Assembly: GCA_000442015.1 (NCBI GenBank)
Contig: KE561209.1
Coordinates: forward strand, 542,704 to 606,703
Reading direction: 5' to 3'
Length of the DNA: 64,000 bases
From: Rozella allomycis CSF55
Taxonomy: Eukaryota; Rozellomycota
Below the pieces are notes generated by a model. That model saw only the letters and a list, made by a program, of their open reading frames with translations. It was not told the DNA's origin and ran no database searches. A program made the translations under genes and the position numbers. Below, in pieces: positions 1 to 12,132 of this stretch. Numbering within the stretch: position 1 is the stretch's first letter; every line of letters begins with the position of its first letter.

Positions 1-564
1 TGAACCCTGGATTTGTGGCTCCAAAGAAACCTTTCCGTAGAATGCGCTACGTTGAAGCCATCCAATGGTTAAATGAACATGGAGTTCTCAAGAAAGACGA
101 TGATGGAAATGAAGTTGGTCCTTTTGAATTTGGAGATGTAATTTATTTATTTCTTGTTTAATTAGGACATTCCTGAAGCCCCTGAAAGATTGATGACTGA
201 CACTATCAACGAGCCAATCATGTTGTGTGAATTCCCCGCTGAAATTAAATCATTCTACATGCCACGTTGTTCCCACGATAACCGTGTTACTGAATCTGTT
301 GATATCCTCATGCCTGGAGTTGGTGAAATTGTTGGTGGCTCTATGCGTATCTGGGATCTTCAAGAACTCATGGCTGGCTACAAGCGTGAAGAAATTGATC
401 CATCTCCTTACTACTGGTTCACCGATCAGCGCAAATACGGCTCTTACCCACATGGTGGATATGGTCTCGGTGTTGAACGTTTTCTTGCTTGGCTCTTGAA
501 CTTGGATCACGTTAGAGAAACTTGTCTCTTCCCTCGTCATTATGGTCGTCCATGCCAACCTTAA
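1..564 (+). CDS. DED81: Cytosolic asparaginyl-tRNA synthetase, C-terminal part
   Basis: This is the 3' end of a class IIb aminoacyl-tRNA synthetase that charges tRNA-Asn in the cytosol; the gene begins left of the window. The reading frame enters at base 3. A 28-nt GT-AG intron (138-165) joins ..EFGD to DIPEAPER, restoring the conserved class II segment ahead of TDTINEPI. Class II motif 3 is visible as [13 protein letters not shown] near 450-495, followed by the typical AsnRS ending [12 protein letters not shown]. The final domain is complete and undamaged. AspRS is the only close alternative; the motif 3 context and C-terminus favour AsnRS. The next gene begins 83 bp downstream on the same strand. 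Confidence 0.93.
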
Positions 565-647
565 ATAAATCTCATCTTTACCTTAAAGCTTTCTTGATTT
601 ATTTCATTTCTCAGTACTTTTTTCTTGATATTTCCTTTTTCAGACTC

Positions 648-1201
648 ATGATCTTTTCAACCCTAAGGAAATATTCTACACCCTTTATAACATTTCTGCT
701 GGTTACATATCTGCTGTATTTTTGGAAGAAAAGAAAGTCCCTTCCGAAAGATAATACTCGAAAACTCAAACCAAGAAAGAAAATTACCATAGTTGCAAAT
801 AATGTACTTGATTTAATATCATTTAATTGTAGGTATTATTAGATTCTAATCTTAATTCTATTCATGACAACTTGCGCCATATCGAGACTTTATTAGACAA
901 CAATTTTGACGTGTATATTATATGCTTAATCGATAACATATCAAAAGAAATAATTGTGAGAAATGAACTATGTGCACTTTCTATAGAGCCACACAAGTTA
1001 CTCTTTTGTTCTACACGCGAAGGAATAGTTGACATCGCCCGCCACATTAACCCGTTATGCCACATAGACACATTTATTGAAAATAGTAGATACATTTGTA
1101 GATTTATTCCCGAAAATATACTCATTTCAGATCAAGACAATAAAGAATCTGGTTTCATCACATATCCATCAATTGAACATATCCACTTGGTAAAAAAGTA
1201 A
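648..1201 (+). CDS. PEX22: PEX22-like peroxisomal membrane anchor for the PEX4 ubiquitin-conjugating enzyme
   Basis: Predicted 174 aa in two exons with a 29-nt intron at 804-832. An N-terminal membrane segment (about residues 10-22, TFLLVTYLLYFW) is followed by a basic linker and a compact alpha/beta domain. The C-terminal stretch LLFCSTREGIVDIARHINPL then CHID resembles the PEX22 signature in plants and fungi, where residues around FCST..G....R.L.P..HID occur. In characterised species PEX22 tethers the E2 enzyme PEX4 to the peroxisome for ubiquitination of the PTS1 receptor. The start is the first ATG ahead of the hydrophobic segment. Identification rests on this motif and the anchor-plus-soluble-domain layout; overall sequence is diverged. 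Confidence 0.72.
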
Positions 1202-1241
1202 CTAATAAATAATGATCAATATCCTAAATCATTTATTTTGG

Positions 1242-1843
1242 TTATATGGCCGCTCTGAATGCTGCTGTTCCAGCCCCTCCCAGTGTTTTGCTGTTTAATT
1301 TAGACATTGCTGATTACCTGGATGTGGGATCTTCTTTTTTCAACAAAGCAATCAAATAAAATATTCCTGTAATGGACAAAAACACAGCGGAAACTACAAA
1401 TTCTGAAAGTTGTACGACCCAATACAATACTGCACAAGCAATGTAGAAAATGGTTCTATATAAGGGTTTGGACGCAGTCTGCAAAAAGTTTCGTCTATTA
1501 AACAATAATCAATTAGATTACAGTGGACCACCTTCACGAAAACATTTCATAAACAATGGAATTTCTAAACTAAGAACAATGACTCCTAGAACACTATTAA
1601 TCAGCCAACAAATACATTACACAGAGACCACAGCAAATACTATAGCACCTGCTTTACTGAAATTGAATAAATTGGCTATCCCAGTGGCAAATATAACTAT
1701 CATGCATAAATCCAATGTATTTTACTGATTCCGGTTATGATAGCAGCCCTAATTAATTAAATAAATAATTCTTATTACCACTGACCGTAAACTGCAAACT
1801 TTCCTGACCTAACTTCCTCCTTGAACGAATCCCAAACACTCAT
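1242..1843 (-). CDS. TVP18: Golgi membrane protein TVP18
   Basis: About 152 aa encoded by at least six small exons; all introns are 26-30 nt (for example 1749-1778). Joining them gives a start MSVWDSFKEEVRSGKFAVYG, four hydrophobic segments and a C-terminal tail containing TLGGAGTAAFRAAI, matching the fungal TVP18 family (homologous to the animal calcium channel flower). TVP18 is a tetraspan protein of late Golgi/Tlg2-containing vesicles. Start, membrane topology and conserved tail all agree. The intron-dense structure is typical of this window. It lies tail-to-tail with the PEX22-like gene, 40 bp apart. Confidence 0.85.
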
Positions 1844-2108
1844 TTTGTGGCGCAGATTCCTGTACCAATCTTATCATTGTTCCACTACAATTAAACATGG
1901 CAAACATTAAATATCCCATCGTCTAATTGTACATTTATTCAACAAAACTATTCAATGACAATAAAGCTACACAACTAAGCGTTAGCATTTCCCGCCGTTT
2001 CGTTTCACTGAGTTGGTATATTCATAATCTAAAAATTAGAATTTGATTATATGAATAATATATGAATTTTGTTGTGTGAATTTTATTTTAGATCGGCAAT
2101 TTTACGAA

Positions 2109-3062
2109 ATGAATGAGGACCCATTTTATCTAGTTTTCGAGTAATTTCGAATCGCCAAAATCATAGGGATATATCTCTTTCACTAAACCGAATAGAAAAA
2201 TTACTACAACAGGATCGATCTCTTTGGAAGTTGGATGAAATTAAGAACCAGTTGAAGACAGTAGAATTAGATATTAATGAGCTATCAGATACAATTAATA
2301 TCCTTTTTGTCTGGAAAATATCTTTGATTTGAGGTTTTTCTTAACTTATCAACGGGTAGTAGAATCGAACCCCTCAAAGTTTAACATCTTGAAAACAGAA
2401 ATAGAGAAAAGAAAAAAGTTGGTCCAACAAACTCTAGAGAAAATTGCAGTAAGCTCCAATATTAGTATTCATTTGAAACATAGGCAGCTGATTATGATCA
2501 TACCACCTAGCAATGCCCCATCATTGATGAGTCCGAGTGTCAGGCAGTCGCCTACTACTTTTACAAAAGATTATAGATCGGTATAATTTACACTATATCT
2601 TCTTTAGGCATTATTAAACACTAATGTACCCAAGGATCCTCTACTTAACTCTCCAACAATAAATTCGGCAGACTTCATTCAAACTCAACAACAGCAACAG
2701 CAGGTAATATGAATTACATAGACATAACAGGAAATATTAGCAAGACAAGATGACCAACTTGATGTAGTTCTCGGAGCTATTTCAACAATAAAGGATCAAG
2801 GCTACACGATTCATACTGAATTGTCTGATCAGCAAGGGTATGCAAACACGAAATAATCAACAGGCTATTAAACAAATTAGATATTCAAGTAGACTCAACT
2901 CAAGGTAGATTGAACACGGCTATGAATCGATTGGGAAAAATATACAATGACACAACTGGTAAGTATATGTGGAACCTTTAATGAGAAAAACATTCCACTT
3001 TTTGTATTATAATTTTAATATTTATCCTGATAGCTTTGCTCTTAGCTATTATATATATTTAG
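2109..3062 (+). CDS. TLG1: Qc-SNARE of the syntaxin-6/Tlg1 type
   Basis: A tail-anchored t-SNARE for endosome-to-trans-Golgi membrane fusion. The protein starts MNEDPFYLVFEDISLSLNRI, resembling the syntaxin-6 N-terminal Habc helices. Later come a Gln-rich linker and the SNARE heptad domain (ILARQDDQLDVVLGAISTIK ... LNKLDIQVDSTQGRLN), then a single C-terminal membrane span with the stop directly after it. Several short introns must be removed, the first being GTAATT...CATAG at about 2142-2167. Only this copy has the initiating exon; the second copy at 7858 begins inside that first intron. The stop codon ends 1 bp before the stop of the convergent TPR gene. Confidence 0.86.
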
Positions 3063-3063
3063 T

Positions 3064-4203
3064 TTATTTATTGTTTAATAAATTCAATCGATAATGAGAC
3101 AAACGGAGGAAGTCTTGATCTCTTATTGGGTCTGCTATCTCTGACACTTTTTCATATATATCTTTTGCAGTTTTAAGCATACCAGCATGCTAAAATAGAC
3201 TTTGTAACCACATTACCTCTTCAATCATAGCCAAGTTGCACAGCACTAGCGGTTTCATTCGATCATTAGCTGCTGAGTACGCCCTTTGGCCTAAAATGCG
3301 GGCCTCTCTGAACTTTCCTAGATATGAATATGTGGCAGCCGCATTATTGTATAGTATGGGGAGTCGTGGATGATGAGGGTCTTCTTGAAGTAAAAATTCT
3401 ACAGCCTTTCTATAAACACCCTAATTTTAACAAAAATCAAATTGTACCAAAGCTAAAGCATAATCGCCTTTATCTAACCAAAGTTCGCCTGCACATTCCA
3501 TGATGGCAGCCAATTGGAGCTTTTTACTGTCTGGGATCTTTAGAATGGAATATTTTTCATCCCTTCGCTTGATCTTTCTCTTGAATCTTTCCAATGTCTT
3601 TTTAGGCCACGGAAAGCTTTCTTCGTCTGGTAGTTCTAGGAGTGTCAACATTGCGTTGTTGAAACTTTCTTCGGCCTTTCCAATTTGGCGAGACGATTTA
3701 TATACTTGACCCATCCGTTGATGAATAGCGGCTTTTTCACGCACCAGATTTTCATAATTATCATTTCTTTGATCTATCATTTTTAGGACATTTTGATAAC
3801 ACGATAAAGCCTTTTCTTCATCTTTCAGTAAATATTGATAGACTTGGGCTAAATTGAGATCTATTTTTTCAGTTAGCATCTAGAAACAACATGGCTCACT
3901 TTTTACATGATTGTCGCCTTTAATTCTACTACAGAGATCTCTGGCGTGTAATAGATATTTTTCTATTTCAGAGGCATCCTTTTCATCACTATATAATGCT
4001 TTAAGCAAAGGTATCCGGACGCTAGGGGGATATTCCCAAACCAATTGGTATTGTCTATAATACATGAATGCACCCAGAGCAGATGATAAAAGCAATATAT
4101 GAAAAAGTTTTCTGTAAGCGGGCTTAGAATAATTCAAAAGATTTACAGTCGTATTGTATTTACGATGGTGGTTTAATTTGTAGTATAATGGCGACAATTT
4201 CAT
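3064..4203 (-). CDS. TPR protein with N-terminal membrane anchor, MGR3/TTC19-like, left copy
   Basis: The protein has a basic, hydroxyl-rich N-terminus (MKLSPLYYKLNHHRKYN), a membrane segment (FHILLLSSALGAFMYYRQY), then tetratricopeptide repeats, with pairs such as A..CYQNVLKMID and LYNNAAATYSYLGKFREARI. Three 27-nt introns (one at 3880-3906) must be removed. This layout resembles fungal inner-membrane TPR proteins of the MGR3 type that deliver substrates to the i-AAA protease, or TTC19; which one is uncertain. I chose the ATG at 4203 because it gives a matrix-targeting-like N-terminus directly before the membrane span; in-frame upstream ATGs at 4287 and about 4227 are alternatives. Convergent with the SNARE gene. 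Confidence 0.62.
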
Positions 4204-4293
4204 TACCCGGAATTGAGGGCCTGGCATTATTGAAATTTCCAAAAGGTAAATAATTCCCTTTTTAGATCCCAAAAAAGGATTAAACAAGTCAAT

Positions 4294-6278
4294 TTATTCT
4301 TTCGTGTTTCCTTGTTGCATGTTTTGAATATATTCCATAAATTCCTGCTCTGCCTGCTGAATAGCTTCAAGAATAGAATTTCCTTTCAGAAAATCATTGG
4401 GATTCGCTGATTGCGGCTTTTTCTGAGCAGCCTTAAGCCTTTTGTCTCGAGCTGCTGTCTCTAAAGTTTTTTCTCTTTTCGTTTCACGTTCAAGCATCTA
4501 ATATTGAAGATGTTTATTCAATTACCTGTGAAAATATATTCTTCTCATCTCTTTGGATTTTTGAAAGTCCGGATGATATTTCTAATAAAGAAGTGGTACC
4601 ATCTCGTGAACCAACAGCAATCATGCTCCCTCGATCTTGAATCCTTATACATTGAATGGGCGAATCACAAACCTATAAAGTCGGTATTTTCAAAGTACTT
4701 GAATGGAAAGGGTAGGTTCAGTTTGTTTGAAAAGATAATCCCACACGTCTACTGTACCATCGTCTTTTGATGTGAAGAATACAGCAGGCCTTGTAGGAGA
4801 CCAGCATCCATCTGTTAAATTATATGAGTGATAATTGGTAGACATTATTGGAGATCGAATATCTTCAGTCCAGATCTAAACTTTTTGGGGCATATTTCGC
4901 TTACCTTAGCAGACCAATCGCCAACAGTTAAAAAGTTTCTAACAAAAAAGGGATTTCTCTTCAATTCAAAAGTCCCTTAAAAATTACCTGTAGCGCTGTA
5001 ATAGGACTGTGATGACCCGGGAATGTATGCATAATCCTTTCATTCGGGTTTTTGGCCTTTCTATTGCACATGTACACAGAGCCATTCTCTGCACCAACCA
5101 TAAATTTAGTTGGCTTTTATCAATATTTTAAATTGCTTACCATTGTAGTTTCAAAATCTAGAATAGTTCCACCGACGGCAATCCCGTTCTTTTCAGGATC
5201 AACAATCATTGCTTCAGTTGGTTCGGATAGCTTTCGAATATCCCACCAAAGAACTTGTCCATCTGTAGAAGAAGAAAAAAATTCCGCCCCTTTATTGATA
5301 AATTTATCAGCCTTCTACCCGTTTTTGATTGGATCCACGTCACACAATATACTGGATCGCGATGACTTTTTTCTATCAGTGAAGAATCCACGGGGTATGA
5401 GCCTTTCCTTGTATCCCAAAAGGCTATTTATGAAATAAGCATAAGGTTACCTACAACTCCAGAATGTAGACCTCCAACAAGAATGTGCGGATCTTTAGGA
5501 TTATATTTGAGCGACACTACTGCAGATTCAGATAATAAAGTTTGATCAGGTGAATTTGGATTCTCGATATCCCATATATATGACTCTGTAGGCATGTCAT
5601 TTGGTTGTCCTTGAAAGTCCACACATGAATAAGCGGTGGCTAGTTTGTTGCCATCTTCAGGATACCAAGACAAACACGTAGTAGACCTCTTAACTTTACT
5701 TGGATCCCTATTTAAACCATTTTTAGTTGATACCGAAATACATTAAGTATTTTCGCTTGAGGCTTCTCCAGCGTCCAATCTTCTTCTTTCTCGACAAAAT
5801 ATTCTTCATAAATATCAATAGCATTGTTTTGTTTTATACACTCTTCAACAATCTATTGCTTAAATAGTAACAAATATTACCTAGTTTTGATTGAAGAATA
5901 GAATTACATCACCTAAACTAACCACTGATCTCAAAAATTCTTCATCTTTTTCCACCTTTTTACGATATCTAATGGTATGCTCTGCATCGCTGGAATCCAC
6001 ATCTTTTGGCCATCCACCTTCTCGGTGCAATATACCGCGATTCGCTACTGCGTAAGACTCTGTATTGACCTTTGACATTAAAGGCATATTATTACATCAT
6101 GTTCTGACATTTCCTGTGCACATTGAACTTCATGGTGGAGCGGATTTTTTATAGAATAGTTTGATAAATATGAATGATCAGGTGGGTAATCGTATAGTAA
6201 ATTTGGTTCTGTCAAAGAAAAGTTAATTTGTCTCCCGAATTGACGCCTCTGTTTTTGATAAACGTACACAACTTCCAT
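4294..6278 (-). CDS. DNAI2: Axonemal outer-arm dynein intermediate chain 2, left copy
   Basis: A flagellar outer dynein arm intermediate chain of the IC69/DNAI2 type. The start [20 protein letters not shown] and the following [20 protein letters not shown] are hallmark DNAI2 segments. A WD-repeat domain follows ([16 protein letters not shown], then [20 protein letters not shown]), and the charged C-terminus [11 protein letters not shown] is also typical. Many short introns interrupt it. It implies a motile flagellated stage. The gene is complete in both copies of the 5.7-kb block. The stop lies 90 bp from the chosen start of the TPR gene on the same strand. Confidence 0.93.
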
Positions 6279-6432
6279 GATTGCGTGAAATTCTAATAAA
6301 CAAACCCCGGTGTATTAAAATTACAAAATTGTTTACAGCATTGTAAATATTAGAGATTAATCATATTTAAATATAATTTATTAATGGGTTATGCATTATA
6401 TTTGGCCCTTAATGTCTACAATTGAAAACTCG

Positions 6433-7856
6433 CTAAATTTGCTCATCAGTGAAGGTAATGAACTTTTCGTATCCAATAGCTTGTAATTTTCTACTAAAAT
6501 AAGATCTAACTCTTGCAAAAACTTTAGACATTCTGAAGTGGACTCGAATGCCAATACTTTACATATGTAGCTCACGTCTATATTCGGTCGATATCTGGAT
6601 GTAAAAATAACTATATAATTACGCTTTGCAGATACTAACCATTGCCTTGAACCTTTCTCTAGGCATAAAGTGATCCATTAGGTAAACACCCATATTTGGC
6701 GCCTCGTTGTACAATTGTGATAGAGAGTAATAATCGCTAATAGATATAGCTGATTTTACTTTGAGAGCGTGACTAACAGCTAAATTTTCTTTTTGAACTG
6801 GTTTTAGTTCTGCCACCAATGCGTTTATCTCTAACTTTCAAAATTGGCGCCAAATTTACCTCGCCTATTTTTTGTGTGCAGAAGATAAAGCAATCGATAC
6901 GCGAGGAATTCCATGTCGTTTCCTTTGATTGAATGGATATTGTAAAGCTGTTTTAGCTGCGTTTGGCATTGGTTGTATTCACCAAGGTCTCCTTTCTCCA
7001 AAGCTATTCTCGCATGAATTTCGTAAACTTGGACAGTAAATTCGTTTTTGATTCGCTGCACCGTTAAATCTTGCCGTAGAGATTTAAACTGATCACAAAT
7101 GTACCCATAGTCACATTCTTCCCGCCATTTCTTTTTCAGAAACGCCAACGATTTCTTTAGAACGGCTAAAGGCCTGACTGTAGACGGATCGGGTGCCTTT
7201 CTATTGTGTATTTGAGATTTACTGACGTTAACCGAAGGTATTTCTTTTCCAAATCTTGACTTGTGCCGACGATCGTGTAAATATCCCAATCAATGACTTC
7301 GTTCATCTTTTTTAATTTGACTAGAGTATTCTACTTGTTCTTTAACAGGAGCTATTCTCGAATTCCGTATTCTCATTTCATCCAATCTTTCTTGTTCGTC
7401 TTTCTGAAATCGTTTTGCCCTTTCCGCCTTTCTTTGTTCCTCTTCGTTTTGTTTTACACTAAAAGTTAAATTAAATGAATTATCTGAAAAACTCTATTAA
7501 AAGGATTTTAGATTTACTTTTTCCTTTTCTTTAGCATGTCTTGCATGGAATTAGTTTTGTTTTCCACATTTTCTATTTGATTCTTTGCTTTATTTTTATT
7601 CTTCTTTTTCTTTTTGCTTTCGTTTCGCTCTGGATATTGTCCAACATTTGGTATAGGAAAAATAGTCCAGTCCTTTAAATGTAATTCGCCGGATTTCGTT
7701 GCGTCTCCAATAATTTTCTTTAATACTTTTTCCATTTCGTCTTTTTGTTGATTAACTTTGCAGGATTCGAAGCATCTTTCCACAAATAGTCTAAAATAAA
7801 ATTTGAAAGACCTCCTACTTTAAAGTGGGCGGAAATTTGGACCCAGCATTTGACTC
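6433..7856 (-). pseudogene. THP3/LENG8-like gene, 5'-truncated left copy
   Basis: Same gene as the complete one at 12133-13779, but this copy is cut at the single N (7857). The first exon and the 5' part of the second are missing and the sequence beyond the N is unrelated SNARE intron. It carries the SAC3/GANP-family core with [20 protein letters not shown] and [20 protein letters not shown]. The truncation is most likely an assembly edge, not a biological lesion. Confidence 0.85.
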
Positions 7857-7857
7857 N
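7857..7857. other. Single-N scaffold join between two copies of the 5.7-kb block
   Basis: One N separates identical 5,699-bp segments. The left segment ends at TTTGACTC and the right begins AAATCATAGGG. Twenty-nine further single Ns occur in the window: 26541, 27173, 27989, 31474, 36292, 36693, 37865, 38667, 38771, 38943, 39281, 39375, 39471, 42388, 42558, 42657, 42964, 43224, 43403, 43636, 44148, 46414, 47505, 48003, 48190, 48318, 48598, 49384 and 53654. Confidence 0.95.
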
Positions 7858-8762
7858 AAATCATAGGGATATATCTCTTTCACTAAACCGAATAGAAAAA
7901 TTACTACAACAGGATCGATCTCTTTGGAAGTTGGATGAAATTAAGAACCAGTTGAAGACAGTAGAATTAGATATTAATGAGCTATCAGATACAATTAATA
8001 TCCTTTTTGTCTGGAAAATATCTTTGATTTGAGGTTTTTCTTAACTTATCAACGGGTAGTAGAATCGAACCCCTCAAAGTTTAACATCTTGAAAACAGAA
8101 ATAGAGAAAAGAAAAAAGTTGGTCCAACAAACTCTAGAGAAAATTGCAGTAAGCTCCAATATTAGTATTCATTTGAAACATAGGCAGCTGATTATGATCA
8201 TACCACCTAGCAATGCCCCATCATTGATGAGTCCGAGTGTCAGGCAGTCGCCTACTACTTTTACAAAAGATTATAGATCGGTATAATTTACACTATATCT
8301 TCTTTAGGCATTATTAAACACTAATGTACCCAAGGATCCTCTACTTAACTCTCCAACAATAAATTCGGCAGACTTCATTCAAACTCAACAACAGCAACAG
8401 CAGGTAATATGAATTACATAGACATAACAGGAAATATTAGCAAGACAAGATGACCAACTTGATGTAGTTCTCGGAGCTATTTCAACAATAAAGGATCAAG
8501 GCTACACGATTCATACTGAATTGTCTGATCAGCAAGGGTATGCAAACACGAAATAATCAACAGGCTATTAAACAAATTAGATATTCAAGTAGACTCAACT
8601 CAAGGTAGATTGAACACGGCTATGAATCGATTGGGAAAAATATACAATGACACAACTGGTAAGTATATGTGGAACCTTTAATGAGAAAAACATTCCACTT
8701 TTTGTATTATAATTTTAATATTTATCCTGATAGCTTTGCTCTTAGCTATTATATATATTTAG
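7858..8762 (+). pseudogene. Qc-SNARE (TLG1-like), 5'-truncated second copy
   Basis: Identical to 2158-3062 but begins inside intron 1, so the initiating exon (MNEDPFYLVFE) is absent. All later exons, the SNARE motif and the tail anchor are intact. Probably an assembly duplicate of the gene at 2109-3062. Confidence 0.88.
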
Positions 8763-8763
8763 T

Positions 8764-9903
8764 TTATTTATTGTTTAATAAATTCAATCGATAATGAGAC
8801 AAACGGAGGAAGTCTTGATCTCTTATTGGGTCTGCTATCTCTGACACTTTTTCATATATATCTTTTGCAGTTTTAAGCATACCAGCATGCTAAAATAGAC
8901 TTTGTAACCACATTACCTCTTCAATCATAGCCAAGTTGCACAGCACTAGCGGTTTCATTCGATCATTAGCTGCTGAGTACGCCCTTTGGCCTAAAATGCG
9001 GGCCTCTCTGAACTTTCCTAGATATGAATATGTGGCAGCCGCATTATTGTATAGTATGGGGAGTCGTGGATGATGAGGGTCTTCTTGAAGTAAAAATTCT
9101 ACAGCCTTTCTATAAACACCCTAATTTTAACAAAAATCAAATTGTACCAAAGCTAAAGCATAATCGCCTTTATCTAACCAAAGTTCGCCTGCACATTCCA
9201 TGATGGCAGCCAATTGGAGCTTTTTACTGTCTGGGATCTTTAGAATGGAATATTTTTCATCCCTTCGCTTGATCTTTCTCTTGAATCTTTCCAATGTCTT
9301 TTTAGGCCACGGAAAGCTTTCTTCGTCTGGTAGTTCTAGGAGTGTCAACATTGCGTTGTTGAAACTTTCTTCGGCCTTTCCAATTTGGCGAGACGATTTA
9401 TATACTTGACCCATCCGTTGATGAATAGCGGCTTTTTCACGCACCAGATTTTCATAATTATCATTTCTTTGATCTATCATTTTTAGGACATTTTGATAAC
9501 ACGATAAAGCCTTTTCTTCATCTTTCAGTAAATATTGATAGACTTGGGCTAAATTGAGATCTATTTTTTCAGTTAGCATCTAGAAACAACATGGCTCACT
9601 TTTTACATGATTGTCGCCTTTAATTCTACTACAGAGATCTCTGGCGTGTAATAGATATTTTTCTATTTCAGAGGCATCCTTTTCATCACTATATAATGCT
9701 TTAAGCAAAGGTATCCGGACGCTAGGGGGATATTCCCAAACCAATTGGTATTGTCTATAATACATGAATGCACCCAGAGCAGATGATAAAAGCAATATAT
9801 GAAAAAGTTTTCTGTAAGCGGGCTTAGAATAATTCAAAAGATTTACAGTCGTATTGTATTTACGATGGTGGTTTAATTTGTAGTATAATGGCGACAATTT
9901 CAT
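8764..9903 (-). CDS. TPR protein with N-terminal membrane anchor, right copy
   Basis: Identical to 3064-4203. An N-terminal positively charged segment and one membrane span precede a TPR array, with the same 27-nt introns (one at 9580-9606). Family placement (MGR3/TTC19-like, mitochondrial inner membrane) is tentative, as for the left copy. Confidence 0.6.
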
Positions 9904-9993
9904 TACCCGGAATTGAGGGCCTGGCATTATTGAAATTTCCAAAAGGTAAATAATTCCCTTTTTAGATCCCAAAAAAGGATTAAACAAGTCAAT

Positions 9994-11978
9994 TTATTCT
10001 TTCGTGTTTCCTTGTTGCATGTTTTGAATATATTCCATAAATTCCTGCTCTGCCTGCTGAATAGCTTCAAGAATAGAATTTCCTTTCAGAAAATCATTGG
10101 GATTCGCTGATTGCGGCTTTTTCTGAGCAGCCTTAAGCCTTTTGTCTCGAGCTGCTGTCTCTAAAGTTTTTTCTCTTTTCGTTTCACGTTCAAGCATCTA
10201 ATATTGAAGATGTTTATTCAATTACCTGTGAAAATATATTCTTCTCATCTCTTTGGATTTTTGAAAGTCCGGATGATATTTCTAATAAAGAAGTGGTACC
10301 ATCTCGTGAACCAACAGCAATCATGCTCCCTCGATCTTGAATCCTTATACATTGAATGGGCGAATCACAAACCTATAAAGTCGGTATTTTCAAAGTACTT
10401 GAATGGAAAGGGTAGGTTCAGTTTGTTTGAAAAGATAATCCCACACGTCTACTGTACCATCGTCTTTTGATGTGAAGAATACAGCAGGCCTTGTAGGAGA
10501 CCAGCATCCATCTGTTAAATTATATGAGTGATAATTGGTAGACATTATTGGAGATCGAATATCTTCAGTCCAGATCTAAACTTTTTGGGGCATATTTCGC
10601 TTACCTTAGCAGACCAATCGCCAACAGTTAAAAAGTTTCTAACAAAAAAGGGATTTCTCTTCAATTCAAAAGTCCCTTAAAAATTACCTGTAGCGCTGTA
10701 ATAGGACTGTGATGACCCGGGAATGTATGCATAATCCTTTCATTCGGGTTTTTGGCCTTTCTATTGCACATGTACACAGAGCCATTCTCTGCACCAACCA
10801 TAAATTTAGTTGGCTTTTATCAATATTTTAAATTGCTTACCATTGTAGTTTCAAAATCTAGAATAGTTCCACCGACGGCAATCCCGTTCTTTTCAGGATC
10901 AACAATCATTGCTTCAGTTGGTTCGGATAGCTTTCGAATATCCCACCAAAGAACTTGTCCATCTGTAGAAGAAGAAAAAAATTCCGCCCCTTTATTGATA
11001 AATTTATCAGCCTTCTACCCGTTTTTGATTGGATCCACGTCACACAATATACTGGATCGCGATGACTTTTTTCTATCAGTGAAGAATCCACGGGGTATGA
11101 GCCTTTCCTTGTATCCCAAAAGGCTATTTATGAAATAAGCATAAGGTTACCTACAACTCCAGAATGTAGACCTCCAACAAGAATGTGCGGATCTTTAGGA
11201 TTATATTTGAGCGACACTACTGCAGATTCAGATAATAAAGTTTGATCAGGTGAATTTGGATTCTCGATATCCCATATATATGACTCTGTAGGCATGTCAT
11301 TTGGTTGTCCTTGAAAGTCCACACATGAATAAGCGGTGGCTAGTTTGTTGCCATCTTCAGGATACCAAGACAAACACGTAGTAGACCTCTTAACTTTACT
11401 TGGATCCCTATTTAAACCATTTTTAGTTGATACCGAAATACATTAAGTATTTTCGCTTGAGGCTTCTCCAGCGTCCAATCTTCTTCTTTCTCGACAAAAT
11501 ATTCTTCATAAATATCAATAGCATTGTTTTGTTTTATACACTCTTCAACAATCTATTGCTTAAATAGTAACAAATATTACCTAGTTTTGATTGAAGAATA
11601 GAATTACATCACCTAAACTAACCACTGATCTCAAAAATTCTTCATCTTTTTCCACCTTTTTACGATATCTAATGGTATGCTCTGCATCGCTGGAATCCAC
11701 ATCTTTTGGCCATCCACCTTCTCGGTGCAATATACCGCGATTCGCTACTGCGTAAGACTCTGTATTGACCTTTGACATTAAAGGCATATTATTACATCAT
11801 GTTCTGACATTTCCTGTGCACATTGAACTTCATGGTGGAGCGGATTTTTTATAGAATAGTTTGATAAATATGAATGATCAGGTGGGTAATCGTATAGTAA
11901 ATTTGGTTCTGTCAAAGAAAAGTTAATTTGTCTCCCGAATTGACGCCTCTGTTTTTGATAAACGTACACAACTTCCAT
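9994..11978 (-). CDS. DNAI2: Axonemal outer-arm dynein intermediate chain 2, right copy
   Basis: Identical to 4294-6278 in sequence, exon structure and flanks. If the 5.7-kb block is a contig overlap, the organism has one DNAI2 gene here, not two. The WD-repeat domain, the GGWPKDV segment and the charged C-terminal tail are all intact. Confidence 0.92.
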
Positions 11979-12132
11979 GATTGCGTGAAATTCTAATAAA
12001 CAAACCCCGGTGTATTAAAATTACAAAATTGTTTACAGCATTGTAAATATTAGAGATTAATCATATTTAAATATAATTTATTAATGGGTTATGCATTATA
12101 TTTGGCCCTTAATGTCTACAATTGAAAACTCG

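Larger units (their letters stand above)
2158..7856. repeat. 5.7-kb block, left copy (identical to 7858-13556)
   Basis: Bases 2158-7856 recur at 7858-13556 with a constant offset of 5700; every line I compared is identical, including introns and intergenic DNA. The two copies are separated by one N at 7857. The copy starts inside the first intron of the Qc-SNARE gene and ends inside an exon of the THP3-like gene. This is what unmerged ends of two overlapping contigs would look like, rather than an evolved tandem duplication. Confidence 0.97.

Noticed and set aside
2350..2375. GGGTAGTAGAATCGAACCCC looks like a tRNA T-arm/B box
   Set aside because: It lies in a conserved coding exon of the SNARE gene (VVESNPSKFN) and no acceptor stem or anticodon arm can be folded around it.
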